The position numbers were made by a program, and so were the translations under genes. Source: Rhizobium oryzicola (lineage in GTDB: Bacteria > Pseudomonadota > Alphaproteobacteria > Rhizobiales > Rhizobiaceae). Taken from it: a stretch of DNA of 64,000 bases. Of this stretch, positions 25,819 through 34,935 are shown piece after piece (the first letter of the stretch is position 1; each line of letters opens with the position of its first letter). The DNA is taken from positions 1-64,000 of the forward strand of contig NZ_JAUKWQ010000012.1 in NCBI RefSeq assembly GCF_030504645.1, read 5' to 3'. A model generated the notes under the pieces. It did no database searches. It was not told where the DNA came from and saw only the letters and a list, made by a program, of their open reading frames with translations.

Positions 25819-27131
25819 GCGGCGACCTGTTCTCGCCCCGTGTCCCGGAGGCCATCGCCAACCGACGGCCGCTGGCGGACCGATTGCGCCCCACCTCGCT
25901 TGCCGAGGTGACCGGCCAGTCGCATCTGACGGGCGAGGACGGGGTGTTGCGGCGGATGATCGCCTCCGGTTCGCTCGGCTCCATGATCTTCTGGGGGCCG
26001 CCCGGTACCGGCAAGACAACTGTCGCCCGGCTTCTGTCGGGCGAGGCGGGGCTTGCCTTCGAGCAGATCTCCGCGATCTTTTCCGGCGTCGCAGATTTGA
26101 AGAAAGTCTTCGAGGCAGCGCGCCTGCGGCGCATGGATGGCCGTCAAACCTTGCTTTTCGTCGACGAGATCCATCGTTTCAACCGCGCCCAGCAGGACAG
26201 TTTCCTGCCTGTCATGGAGGATGGTACGGTCATCCTCGTCGGCGCGACCACGGAAAACCCGAGCTTCGAACTGAATGCCGCGCTTCTGTCGCGAGCGCGC
26301 GTGCTGACCTTCCGCTCGCACGATGAGGAAAGCCTGGGCGAGCTGCTACAGCGAGCCGAGCAAACAGAACAGAAGCCTCTGCCGCTGACGCCGGATGCGC
26401 GGGCCTCCCTTATTCGCATGGCGGATGGCGATGGACGCGCGGTGCTGACACTTGCTGAGGAAGTCTGGCGCGCAGCGCGCGAGGGTGAAACTTTTGACAC
26501 GGAAGCGCTGACACAGATCGTCCAGCGCCGCGCCCCGGTCTATGACAAGGCGCAGGATGGCCACTACAATCTGATCTCCGCCCTGCATAAATCGGTGCGG
26601 GGGTCAGACCCGGATGCAGCCCTTTACTATCTCGCTCGCATGTTCGATGCCGGCGAAGATCCGCTCTATCTCGGGCGGCGGTTGGTACGCATGGCGGTGG
26701 AGGATATCGGGCTTGCCGACCCGCAGGCGCTGGTCATCTGCAATGCCGCCAAGGATGCCTATGACTATCTCGGTTCACCCGAGGGGGAACTAGCGCTGGC
26801 CGAGGCCTGCGTCTATCTGGCGACGGCTCCCAAGTCCAATGCCGTCTATACCGCCTTCAAGGCTGCCATGCGCGCCGCCAAGGAACATGGTTCTCTGCTG
26901 CCGCCGAAGCACATCCTGAACGCCCCGACCAAACTGATGAAGGGCGAAGGGTACGGTGACGGCTACCGCTATGACCATGATGAGCCGGATGCCTTCTCCG
27001 GGCAGGACTACTTCCCGGAAAAGCTCGGTCGTCAGACATTTTATGATCCGCCCGAACGCGGTTTCGAGCGGGAAATCCGCAAGCGCCTGGACTGGTGGTC
27101 GAAACTGCGTCGCGAGCGCAACGGCACTTGA
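25815..27131 (+). CDS. rarA: Replication-associated recombination protein A
   Basis: RarA (MgsA) is an AAA+ ATPase acting at stalled replication forks. The 438-residue protein has Walker A GPPGTGKTT (residues 61-69), Walker B LLFVDEIHRF (DE at 117-118), the sensor region GATTENPSF, and the C-terminal tetramerisation domain with YGDGYRYDHDEPDAFSGQDYFPE (in parts). The GTG start at 25815 overlaps the protease stop by four bases, so the two genes are translationally coupled. It converges with the DUF1883 gene. Confidence 0.95.
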   Translation: MSGDLFSPRVPEAIANRRPLADRLRPTSLAEVTGQSHLTGEDGVLRRMIASGSLGSMIFWGPPGTGKTTVARLLSGEAGLAFEQISAIFSGVADLKKVFEAARLRRMDGRQTLLFVDEIHRFNRAQQDSFLPVMEDGTVILVGATTENPSFELNAALLSRARVLTFRSHDEESLGELLQRAEQTEQKPLPLTPDARASLIRMADGDGRAVLTLAEEVWRAAREGETFDTEALTQIVQRRAPVYDKAQDGHYNLISALHKSVRGSDPDAALYYLARMFDAGEDPLYLGRRLVRMAVEDIGLADPQALVICNAAKDAYDYLGSPEGELALAEACVYLATAPKSNAVYTAFKAAMRAAKEHGSLLPPKHILNAPTKLMKGEGYGDGYRYDHDEPDAFSGQDYFPEKLGRQTFYDPPERGFEREIRKRLDWWSKLRRERNGT

Positions 27132-27138
27132 GGTTACG

Positions 27139-27462
27139 TCAGGAAGCCTTGCGTTGGGCACTCGCAGGCGCGCTGATCGTTGGGGGAGCGATCATCTTCA
27201 CCGACGAATCCGCCAGGCCGTGATGACCTTCCGCATCCACGACAAGATGCCAATGGCCACCGTCCGGGATGGTCAGCTTGATCGGGGACTTCTTGGCGAC
27301 ACCGCCGACGAATTTGAAGTCCAGCTTTTCCGTGAAGCGTTGGTAATTGACCGCCGTCATCAGCCGCACATTGTTCACGGCTGACAGGGTGACTTCGATG
27401 GTCGTGCCAGCGCGTTGTTCCTTAAGATCATAATGGGTGAAACGAAAGCCCGGTGCCGCCAT
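27139..27462 (-). CDS. DUF1883 domain protein
   Basis: The 107-residue cytoplasmic protein shows the DUF1883 pattern FTHYDLKEQRAGTTIEVTLSAVNNVRLM and KSPIKLTIPDGGHWHLVVD. The C-terminus is a short Ala/Ser tail. The family occurs in proteobacteria, sometimes attached to TIR-like domains, but a function is not established. It lies on the - strand, ending eight bases from the rarA stop. Its upstream region borders the small RNA candidate. Confidence 0.85.
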   Translation of the reverse strand: MAAPGFRFTHYDLKEQRAGTTIEVTLSAVNNVRLMTAVNYQRFTEKLDFKFVGGVAKKSPIKLTIPDGGHWHLVVDAEGHHGLADSSVKMIAPPTISAPASAQRKAS

Positions 27463-27549
27463 GATATGCCTCTATGCCTGCTATTCACTCTGAAATCTAA
27501 AGGCTACCGGTTAACGATCGGTTGGAACCGATTGCCGTTATCCTCGTTA

Positions 27550-27698
27550 ATTGACCATGCAAAGAAGAAGAGAAGACTTCTTTGCCCCAGAATAAAGGCG
27601 ACATTTCCCCTGCTGTCGCCGCATAACGAGAAGCAAAGATCTCCAGTCAAGACTTCGAGCCCTTGTTCGTCTCCCCTGCGAACAAGGGCTTTTCTTTT
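27550..27698 (+). ncRNA. Candidate small RNA with three hairpins
   Basis: There is no gene here on either strand, but three perfect hairpins stand in a row. The first is GCAAAGAAG/CTTCTTTGC (27559-27567, 27577-27585). The second is GGCGACA/TGTCGCC (27597-27603, 27614-27620) with loop TTTCCCCTGC. The third is AGCCCTTGTTCG/CGAACAAGGGCT (27658-27669, 27679-27690) with loop TCTCCCCTG, followed by TTTCTTTT. The last is an intrinsic terminator with no + strand gene to serve. C-rich loops are typical of alphaproteobacterial trans-acting RNAs that pair with Shine-Dalgarno sites. The 5' end is a guess; no promoter was identified. Confidence 0.5.
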
Positions 27699-27778
27699 GC
27701 TGAGGCATGAGGTCGCCTTGCAGATTCGCGTCGTTGCGCGATATCGCATGCAAACATTGCTTCGCGGGAGCTTGCCCT

Positions 27779-28186
27779 ATGCCCTCATCTATCAAGTCAA
27801 GACGTTGTAGCTTCGGGCTCCCCATTGGCCTGATACTTGTCGGATGGGCTGCAGTTCAGGAACCGGCCCATGCCGCGGATGTGGAAAAAGGGCGGCGCGT
27901 GTTTCAGACCTGCGCCTCCTGTCATCAGGCAACAAGCGAGACGAACGGCTTCGGGCCTTATCTAAAGGGCGTGGTAGGACGAAGGGCCGGCAGTGCTGCA
28001 GGATTCAACTATTCGCAGGCAATGCGGGATGCCGGAACTGGTGGATTGATCTGGGATGAAAAGGCGCTGGCAGAGTTTCTGTCCAGTCCCAAGAAGAAAG
28101 TTCCCGGAACATCCATGCGCTTCTTCGGCCTCTGGTTTCAGTCCGAGATCGACGACGTGATCGCCTATCTGAAATCCAATCCATGA
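27779..28186 (+). CDS. Periplasmic class I cytochrome c
   Basis: The 135-residue protein starts at the ATG preceded by GGGAG and has a signal peptide (to about residue 32, ending AHA). The heme site is CASCH (C45, C48, H49), and M113 in VPGTSMRFFG is the expected sixth ligand. The layout ETNGFGPYLKGVVGRRAGSAAGFNYS matches cytochrome c2-like electron carriers of rhizobia. It would carry electrons in the periplasm between respiratory complexes. It stands alone with the small RNA candidate upstream. Confidence 0.92.
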   Translation: MPSSIKSRRCSFGLPIGLILVGWAAVQEPAHAADVEKGRRVFQTCASCHQATSETNGFGPYLKGVVGRRAGSAAGFNYSQAMRDAGTGGLIWDEKALAEFLSSPKKKVPGTSMRFFGLWFQSEIDDVIAYLKSNP

Positions 28187-28234
28187 CCACCGGTGTCTGA
28201 TCCGGCCCTTCGACTTGCGGAGGACACGGGATCG

Positions 28235-28327
28235 TTACCTGTTCATATCGGACACCACCCAGCGGAAGAAGATGAAGATGGTGGCGGCAAACAGCGCAAG
28301 CTGAACAATCTTCGGCAGATCAAGCAT
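28235..28327 (-). CDS. Possible 30-residue single-pass membrane protein
   Basis: A short frame (ATG at 28327, TAA at 28237-28235) encodes MLDLPKIVQLALF followed by AATIFIFFRWVVSDMNR. This is an amphipathic N-terminus, one hydrophobic helix (about residues 8-23) and a basic/polar C-terminus. A weak purine-rich site (AAGAGAG) lies upstream. The composition is what a small membrane protein would show, but chance cannot be excluded without conservation data. The rest of 28328-28523 holds nothing I can support. Confidence 0.35.
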   Translation of the reverse strand: MLDLPKIVQLALFAATIFIFFRWVVSDMNR

Positions 28328-28523
28328 GACATCGCTCTCTTGGTTGGCATCTGCTTCATGCAGACAGCCAATCCTGCCGATGTGCCCCTTAATATTTTCC
28401 CTACCTGTTGTTTAAGATTGTTCCCAATTGCGTGAATTCGGAGCAATCATGATAGTGTATTATAATATTGCTGCTGGGATTGCTTGGATAGGCCTCCGGA
28501 TCTCAAGAAATTCCGAAATAGTA

Positions 28524-31500
28524 TCACGAAATTCGCAGACTGAATTCGACTGTAAGTGGCTCTCCGGCTTCAATGAGATAAGGAGGATGTGCTAGCGAAC
28601 CCCAACTATCATCCCCCGCAACGCCCATCTGCCGGGCAAGAACCGTCACGATCGTGCGGTTCGGTTTCGGCAAGTCGATGGGACGCGGCGCGCTTTCGAT
28701 CTGGAACGGCGTGTAGGGTGAGACACCGAGTTCAAACGGCGCATGCAGCGCTTGAATACGAAGACGATTGCCATCCGCGTCGAACATATCCGCCCAGCGC
28801 ACACCCGTGCGGTTGCCGGATTCCTGCGGCGTCACATAGGGCGTGACATTGTCCACCACCGATCGCTCGTAGATGCCAAGACGAGCACCCTTGTTGCGGT
28901 CGGCATAGTTTTCCTCCGGACCAAGTCCATAGTAACGGAACCGATCGAAGGCGCGTGGCATCGGAAGCATCAGACCGAACAGCGGCGGGGCGGGCAGGGC
29001 GGGATCACCCGGCCAGTGCGCGGAAACGGCAATGCTGCCATCGGCCTGGAAACGGTAGGACACCGAGACCTCTTCCCTTGAGCCGGGCACCTTGAAGCGG
29101 TAATCGGCACCTCGATCCGTATAGGTGTAGGAAGACTGGTGGGCATCAAGGCTCGCCGAGCGCCAGTGGCCGTAGATGGCACCGAACTTCGCGCCGCGAT
29201 CATTATCGACAGGTGCACGCCAGAAGATCGGGCGCGGCGGCTTTTCCAGGAACTCGCGTCCCGCTGTATTGACGAGCGAGACCGGCCCGCCGAAACGGCG
29301 GCAGAAGATCGCCTTCGTGTGACCATCGGAGACGCCGTAATTGTAATCGCCACGTACAAGTTTCAACTGCGGCTCTGCAACGGCTTCGGGGGGCTTCGCC
29401 ACGCGCCAAATATGCTCGCCGAAGGCGACTTCATGGCCAGCCTTCGCCCAGAGACGATCATGACGTTCTTCCAGCCAGCCTTGCAGGGTGTATTCGCCAG
29501 CCTCTGACAGGCCGGGAAGCGAAAGCGCCACATAGGCCTCTTCGCCAGCCGAGACCTTCGCATCCGCCGTGCCGGATGCGATTTCCTCGCCGTCGCGCAG
29601 CACGCGGTAGCGCAGAACAAAGGCGTCCAGCGAGACGAACAGATTGTCGTTGATAACGCGCACACCCTTGCCATCCGGCAGCAGGCGCACCGGCTGGTAA
29701 AGCGCCTTCACCTCCTGCATCTTCGGCGTGGTCTTGCGGTCGGCGGTCACAAGGCCGTCGGCGCAGAAATTGTAGTCGGTCGGTCGATCCCCAAATTCGC
29801 CGCCGAACAGCAGCTGTTCTGAACCGTCAGCGGCGGTGCCATAAAGCGCCTGTTCGATATATTCCCAGATGAAGCCGCCTTGGCATTGCTCATAGCGATA
29901 GGTGAGGTCGGTATAGAAATGCATGCCGCCCAGCGAATTGCCCATGGCATGCATGTATTCGCAGGATACGAACGGCTTCTCAGGGTTGGAGCGCAAATAC
30001 TCTTCCACCGCCTGTGGACGCGCATACATGCGCGTTTCCATGTCGCTGGTCTCAGTATCGAAGCGGCGATCATGAAAGACACCCTCATAATGCACGAGGC
30101 GCGAGGGATCGCACTCGCGGAAGTAATTGGCCATGTCTGCCAGCACACGGCCGCCATAGCTTTCATTGCCGCAGGACCAGATCAGCACGGACGGATGGTT
30201 CTTGTCGCGCGCCAGCATATTGGCAGCGCGGTCGAGAACGGCAGGCCGCCATTCATCGCGGTCGCGAGGGATCACGCGGTCCGGGTCGGTCTTCTCGATG
30301 GACCATGTGCCGTGCGTTTCCAGATTGGCCTCATCGATGAGATAGAGCCCGTATTCGTCGCAGAGCGCATAGAACTCGCTGCGGTTCGGGTAATGGCTGG
30401 TGCGCACCGCATTGATGTTGTTCTGCTTGAAGAACTGAACATCCCACAGCATGTCGTCTAACGTTACGGAACGGCCACGGCGCGGGTTGAAGTCGTGGCG
30501 GTTCACGCCACGGAAGACGATGCGCTTGCCGTTGAGGCGCATCACGCCGTCCTTCAGTTCGAACTGTCGGAAACCGACCCGCTGCGGCACAACTTCCGTT
30601 ACGTGACCCGCGCCATCCAGGAGCGACAGCGTCAGGTGATAGAGATGCGGAGCCTCCGCGCTCCAGAGCAAGGGATCAGCGACCGGCAGATAGAAATCCA
30701 TCTCCGCATCGGCATCGCGCTCATCCTGCAGCACGACCTTGCCATTGGGGTCGGACAGCGACAGCCGCAGGCGTGTCTTATCAGCCGCCGGCAGATCCAG
30801 TTTCAGGCGAAGCCTGAGGCTCGCTTGTGAGAAGTCGTCCGTCAGATCCGTATTCAGGAAGATGTCGCGCACATGCCGTTCCGGCCAGGCTTCCAGAAAC
30901 ACGGGGCGGATGATGCCGGACAAGCGCCAGAAATCCTGATCCTCCAGCCAGGCGCCGGAGGAGCGGTGATAGACCTCCACCGCCAGCAGGTTCTCGCCTT
31001 CGACCAGATGGTCCGTCACGTCGAAGCGCGACGGGGTGAAACTATCCTCCGCATAGCCAACGAAGCGGCCGTTCAGCCAGACATAGAAGGCGGTCTCTAC
31101 GCCCTCGAAGGTCAGGATCGTGCGCTTGCCCTTGAATGCGTCTTCCAACGTGAAGCTGCGTACATAGCAGCCGACGAGATTATCCTCGGGTACTTCGCCA
31201 GCCTTCAGGGCGTCGTGACCGTCCCAGGGGTATTGGGTGTTCACATATTGCGGGCGTCCGTGCCCCTGCAATTGAAGCGCACCGGGCACCTCGATAGGCG
31301 CGAAGCCAGAACGGTCAAAACTAGGCTGCTCGAAACCGACCGGGCGTTTGTCGGCGCGGGGCGCAGAGGCGACCAGCCATTGGCCGTCGAGGCTCTGCCG
31401 CCAGGGGGAGGGTGCACCGAATGTAGCCTTTGTGGTGTCCGGATAGGTGACGTGATCGGACACGGGATCGAGCCGCCCGACGGCAAAGACTTGAGGATCG

Positions 31501-31547
31501 GAAAGCCAGGCGAGTGTGGGCGCTGCCGGTGCCGGGTTCTGAGACAT
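28524..31547 (-). CDS. lacZ: Beta-galactosidase, glycoside hydrolase family 2
   Basis: This enzyme hydrolyses terminal beta-galactosides such as lactose. The 1007-residue length is close to E. coli LacZ (1024). It shows the sugar-binding domain (LQLQGHGRPQYVNTQYPWDG), the TIM-barrel with acid/base E462 (WSCGNES) and nucleophile E530 (SCEYMHAMGNS), and the C-terminal domain 5 with YGLGPEENYADRNKGARLGIY. No signal peptide is present, so it acts in the cytoplasm on imported substrate. It is the last gene of an operon with an ABC importer, which suggests a galactoside supply line. Confidence 0.93.
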   Translation of the reverse strand: MSQNPAPAAPTLAWLSDPQVFAVGRLDPVSDHVTYPDTTKATFGAPSPWRQSLDGQWLVASAPRADKRPVGFEQPSFDRSGFAPIEVPGALQLQGHGRPQYVNTQYPWDGHDALKAGEVPEDNLVGCYVRSFTLEDAFKGKRTILTFEGVETAFYVWLNGRFVGYAEDSFTPSRFDVTDHLVEGENLLAVEVYHRSSGAWLEDQDFWRLSGIIRPVFLEAWPERHVRDIFLNTDLTDDFSQASLRLRLKLDLPAADKTRLRLSLSDPNGKVVLQDERDADAEMDFYLPVADPLLWSAEAPHLYHLTLSLLDGAGHVTEVVPQRVGFRQFELKDGVMRLNGKRIVFRGVNRHDFNPRRGRSVTLDDMLWDVQFFKQNNINAVRTSHYPNRSEFYALCDEYGLYLIDEANLETHGTWSIEKTDPDRVIPRDRDEWRPAVLDRAANMLARDKNHPSVLIWSCGNESYGGRVLADMANYFRECDPSRLVHYEGVFHDRRFDTETSDMETRMYARPQAVEEYLRSNPEKPFVSCEYMHAMGNSLGGMHFYTDLTYRYEQCQGGFIWEYIEQALYGTAADGSEQLLFGGEFGDRPTDYNFCADGLVTADRKTTPKMQEVKALYQPVRLLPDGKGVRVINDNLFVSLDAFVLRYRVLRDGEEIASGTADAKVSAGEEAYVALSLPGLSEAGEYTLQGWLEERHDRLWAKAGHEVAFGEHIWRVAKPPEAVAEPQLKLVRGDYNYGVSDGHTKAIFCRRFGGPVSLVNTAGREFLEKPPRPIFWRAPVDNDRGAKFGAIYGHWRSASLDAHQSSYTYTDRGADYRFKVPGSREEVSVSYRFQADGSIAVSAHWPGDPALPAPPLFGLMLPMPRAFDRFRYYGLGPEENYADRNKGARLGIYERSVVDNVTPYVTPQESGNRTGVRWADMFDADGNRLRIQALHAPFELGVSPYTPFQIESAPRPIDLPKPNRTIVTVLARQMGVAGDDSWGSLAHPPYLIEAGEPLTVEFSLRIS

Positions 31548-31613
31548 GTCGATCCTCGTAGGGTATGCAATGCAGAAAGAAGACGAGGGGAACTCCTCTT
31601 CCCCTCACGTTTC

Positions 31614-32837
31614 TCAGGTAACAGACCGTGTGCCGAGAGCAAGGGCGGTATCGATACGATCCACCAGATCCGGGAGATCGTCGATAAAGGAAATGGTGAA
31701 GTCGGGCGCTTCCTCGCGGCTCTCCGGAATATGCGTGCGCAAAGTGGACCATTTCATGAAGATTGAGGCGATGCCCATGCGGTTCGCGCCCAGAATATCG
31801 CGCGAGAGATTGTTACCGACCATGGCCGTCTCGGCGGCGCGGCTTTCATCGAGGCCGATGGCGGCGAGCGCCTGCCGGAACATGGCTGGGTCCGGCTTGT
31901 GAACGCCCACCCGTTCCGAAATGATGTGATCGGAAAAATGCTCCCACATGCCGCGGGGCTTCAACAGGTTTTCGAAGGTCGCCACCGGCCCGTCCGCCAC
32001 CAGCACCAGCGTATGTCCCATGCGCTTCAGCTTGGCGAGAACGAGATCGGAACCGGGGATCAGCTGACCCTCGACCACCACTTCGCTGCCGTCCAGCTTC
32101 ACCTCGGTGCGCTCATCCACCAGCGTATCGCCGCAATCGACGAAGAGGGCGGCAAGCCGCGGCTGATGCGCGAGAAGATGGGCTTTGAGAGCCTCCACGC
32201 GCTGCGGAATGTCCGTCGCAAGCTGTGTCCAGGGTTTGAGTTTTGCTGGGTCGAGTTCAACCGGCTTGAACGAGAAGCTTGGCGTGAATGCATCGCCCCG
32301 CAGCTTCAATCGCGCCAGCCGGTGATCCAGAGGCGTTGCAGAAAACGCGCCGGCGCGGGCAAAGGGGTTGCCGAGATGCACGCCGTGTTCGCCCGCAAGA
32401 CTGCTGCAGGCGGCCAGGATCTTCTGGCGCCGTGACTGCATCTCCTCCGGGCTCGTCCAATGGGCGTGCTTGCCGGGTTCCAGATAAAGCACGGGCCTGC
32501 CATTCTCGATCCTGCACGGTTGCCCGCCCGCCAACATATCGCGTCGCTCGCCGTGGCGGCTGGCTTCTACGCCGGTCACATCCCCGGCTGCATTCAGCCT
32601 GACCCAGACATGCTCCAGATCGTAGAGGTGCTGGATGTCCCAATCGTACCAGATCGCATATTCGATCAGCGTGCCGCCCTGCGGGTCCAGTTCGAACTTG
32701 CTGGAAGGCGAAGGGCTGTGGGTTCGGTAAACGCTCCAGCCGATGGCGCCAACCTCAAAGGGCTCGCGCTCATCGGCCATCAGCACCGGGAGATGGGCAA
32801 GCGCCAAGGCGGCATCCGGGTCGATCATCGTGGTCAT
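31614..32837 (-). CDS. HAD family hydrolase with N-terminal unknown domain
   Basis: The start at 32837 (MTTMIDPDAALALAHLPVL) gives 407 residues; an upstream extension reads through non-coding sequence. Residues 1 to about 200 form a domain I cannot name, with IEYAIWYDWDIQHLYDLEHVWV and VLYLEPGKHAHWTSPEEM. Its spaced histidines and acids suggest metal binding. Residues from about 230 form a HAD phosphatase: ALFVDCGDTLVDE (motif I), then VGVHKPDPAMFRQAL and MVGNNLSRDILGANRMG. Motif I reads DCGDT, with Cys and Gly where many HADs have Leu/Met and Asp. It lies between the importer ATPase and lacZ. Confidence 0.7.
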   Translation of the reverse strand: MTTMIDPDAALALAHLPVLMADEREPFEVGAIGWSVYRTHSPSPSSKFELDPQGGTLIEYAIWYDWDIQHLYDLEHVWVRLNAAGDVTGVEASRHGERRDMLAGGQPCRIENGRPVLYLEPGKHAHWTSPEEMQSRRQKILAACSSLAGEHGVHLGNPFARAGAFSATPLDHRLARLKLRGDAFTPSFSFKPVELDPAKLKPWTQLATDIPQRVEALKAHLLAHQPRLAALFVDCGDTLVDERTEVKLDGSEVVVEGQLIPGSDLVLAKLKRMGHTLVLVADGPVATFENLLKPRGMWEHFSDHIISERVGVHKPDPAMFRQALAAIGLDESRAAETAMVGNNLSRDILGANRMGIASIFMKWSTLRTHIPESREEAPDFTISFIDDLPDLVDRIDTALALGTRSVT

Positions 32838-32866
32838 CTCAATTCTCTCAAATGCAGTCGGTGCCG

Positions 32867-33895
32867 TCAGCGAACGCCGGCCAGATCCAGTTCCGCCGCG
32901 CGGTGGCAGCGCACCGCATTGCCCGAGGGCAGGGCCTCCAGCACCGGCTCGACCTGCTTGCACAGATCCGTGGCATAGGGACAGCGCGGATGGAAGACAC
33001 AGCCGCTCGGCGGCTTGGCGGCATTCGGAATCTCACCCTTCAGAATGATGCGCTTCTTGGCGGCATTGGCACGCGGGTCCGGTTGCGGCACGGACGACAA
33101 GAGCGCTTCCGTATATGGATGGCGCGGCTTGTCGAACAGCGATCGCGTATCGGCAATTTCCACCAGTCGACCGAGATACATGACGCCGATGCGGTTGGCG
33201 ATATGCTCCACCATCGACAGGTCATGGGTGATGAACAGGTAGGTCAGGCCGAACTGATCCTGCAGGTCCTGCAGCAGGTTGACCACCTGCGCCGCGACAG
33301 ACACGTCGAGCGCCGAAACCGCCTCGTCCGCTGCGATGAAGGTCGGGTTGACGGCAAGTGCGCGGGCAATGCCGATACGCTGCCGCTGGCCGCCGGAAAA
33401 GGCATGCGGATAGCGGCTCATGAATTCCGGGCGAAGTCCGACCAGCTTCAGAAGCTCACCGACGCGATCCTCGATTTCCGATTTGGCGATGCCCTTGTTG
33501 ATCAGCGGCTCGCCGATGATTTCGAGCAGCCGCAGGCGCGGGTTGAGCGACGAATAGGGGTCCTGAAAGATCATCTGGACCTCGTCCCGGACCTCACGCA
33601 TTTCAGGACCGCTGGCCTTGGCAAGATCGATCACGCTGCCATTGCGACGGCGGAAGCTTATGCGCCCGTCGGTGACAGGAAAAGCGCGCAGCATCAGACG
33701 GGCAACGGTGGATTTGCCGGAACCGCTTTCGCCAACAAGACCCAGCGTCTCGCCTTTGCGCAGCTGGAAGCTGACACCATCGACGGCGCGTACGGCACCG
33801 GTCTGGCGGCCAAAGAAGCCTGACGTGATCGGAAAGTGCTTCCGGAGATCGGCGACATCCATCAGGATGTCGGGAGCAAGGGAGGTGTCTGTCAT
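32867..33895 (-). CDS. Opp/Dpp-type ABC importer ATPase (second, OppF-like)
   Basis: One of two ATPases that power the importer of this operon, on the cytoplasmic face of the inner membrane. The 342-residue protein has Walker A GESGSGKST, signature FSGGQRQR, the D-loop SALD and the C-terminal oligopeptide-transporter extension GCVFHPRCPYATDLC. The cysteines in this extension are typical of the Opp/Dpp subfamily, some members of which carry an iron-sulfur cluster. Its start overlaps the stop of the preceding ATPase by four bases. Confidence 0.92.
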   Translation of the reverse strand: MTDTSLAPDILMDVADLRKHFPITSGFFGRQTGAVRAVDGVSFQLRKGETLGLVGESGSGKSTVARLMLRAFPVTDGRISFRRRNGSVIDLAKASGPEMREVRDEVQMIFQDPYSSLNPRLRLLEIIGEPLINKGIAKSEIEDRVGELLKLVGLRPEFMSRYPHAFSGGQRQRIGIARALAVNPTFIAADEAVSALDVSVAAQVVNLLQDLQDQFGLTYLFITHDLSMVEHIANRIGVMYLGRLVEIADTRSLFDKPRHPYTEALLSSVPQPDPRANAAKKRIILKGEIPNAAKPPSGCVFHPRCPYATDLCKQVEPVLEALPSGNAVRCHRAAELDLAGVR

Positions 33896-34935
33896 GGGGC
33901 GATGCTTTCCGTTGCAACCGCTTCGGCCACCCGGTGGCAGCGGGCCATGCGATGGTCATTGATGCGGGTGATGCCGGGATAAGTGGTGCGGCACAGCTGA
34001 TCCGTGGCGGCGGAACAGCGCGGATTGAACACGCAGCCTGCCGGCAGGCGATAGGGGTCCGGGATCATGCCGGGGATCGTGTTCAGGCGAGGCTGCTTTT
34101 CGGCCCCAAGACGTGGAATGGAGTTGAGAAGCGCACGCGTATAGGGGTGGCGCGGATCGTAGAAGATGTCTTCCGTCGTGCCGGTTTCCACGACATTGCC
34201 GAGATACATGACCGAGACGCGATCCGCGATGTCAGCCACCACGCCGAAATTATGCGTGATGAAGACGATCGACATGCCAAGCTCGCGCTTCAACTCCTTC
34301 AGGAGATCGAGGATCTGCGCTTCGGTCGTCACGTCGAGGGCTGTCGTTGGCTCGTCGGCGATCAGCACCTTCGGGCGACAGGCCAGCGCAGTGGCAATCA
34401 TGGCGCGCTGGCGCATGCCGCCGGAAAGCTGGTGCGGATAGCTGCGCATCATTTCCTCGATGCGGGGCAGGCGCACCATATCGAGCGTTTCCTTGGCGCG
34501 TTGTTCTGCCTCGCGCTTGCTCAAGCCCGTATGCAGCAGGATCGGCGTCATCACCTGATGTCCGATGGTGTGAACCGGCGACAGCGCCGTCATCGGCTCC
34601 TGAAAGATCATGCCGATCTTGCCGCCGCGAAGGGCGCGCATGTCGCGGCTGTTCTTGGCAAGCTTGGCGATGTCCGTGGTGGTGCCATTGTCGTTGAACA
34701 GCACCTTGCCATCGGCAATCGATGCAATCTTCGGCAGAAGCTGCATGATGGTGCGCACGGTGACGGACTTGCCGGAACCGCTTTCGCCGACCACGCCCAG
34801 CACTTCGCCGGGCATCAGGCTGAGGTTCACGCCATCGACAGCCTTCACCACCCCTTCGCGCATCTTGAAATGCACTTTCAGATTTTCGATCTCGATGATC
34901 GGCTTCGGGTTTTCACCTGCCATTGCGGAACTCAT
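33892..34935 (-). CDS. Opp/Dpp-type ABC importer ATPase (first, OppD-like)
   Basis: The partner ATPase of the importer. The ATG at 34935 (MSSAMAGENPKPIIEIENL) overlaps the permease stop by four bases. The open frame continues upstream but only as antisense of the permease region. The 347 residues carry Walker A GESGSGKS, signature LSGGMRQR, Walker B VLIADEPTTALD and the C-terminal GCVFNPRCSAATDQLC extension. An alternative start at 34923 (MAGENP) is possible. Confidence 0.92.
   Translation of the reverse strand: MSSAMAGENPKPIIEIENLKVHFKMREGVVKAVDGVNLSLMPGEVLGVVGESGSGKSVTVRTIMQLLPKIASIADGKVLFNDNGTTTDIAKLAKNSRDMRALRGGKIGMIFQEPMTALSPVHTIGHQVMTPILLHTGLSKREAEQRAKETLDMVRLPRIEEMMRSYPHQLSGGMRQRAMIATALACRPKVLIADEPTTALDVTTEAQILDLLKELKRELGMSIVFITHNFGVVADIADRVSVMYLGNVVETGTTEDIFYDPRHPYTRALLNSIPRLGAEKQPRLNTIPGMIPDPYRLPAGCVFNPRCSAATDQLCRTTYPGITRINDHRMARCHRVAEAVATESIAP

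Noticed and set aside
27415..27810. 131-residue + strand frame across the small RNA candidate
   Set aside because: No ribosome binding site and no recognisable protein pattern; it crosses three perfect hairpins and overlaps the cytochrome c start.
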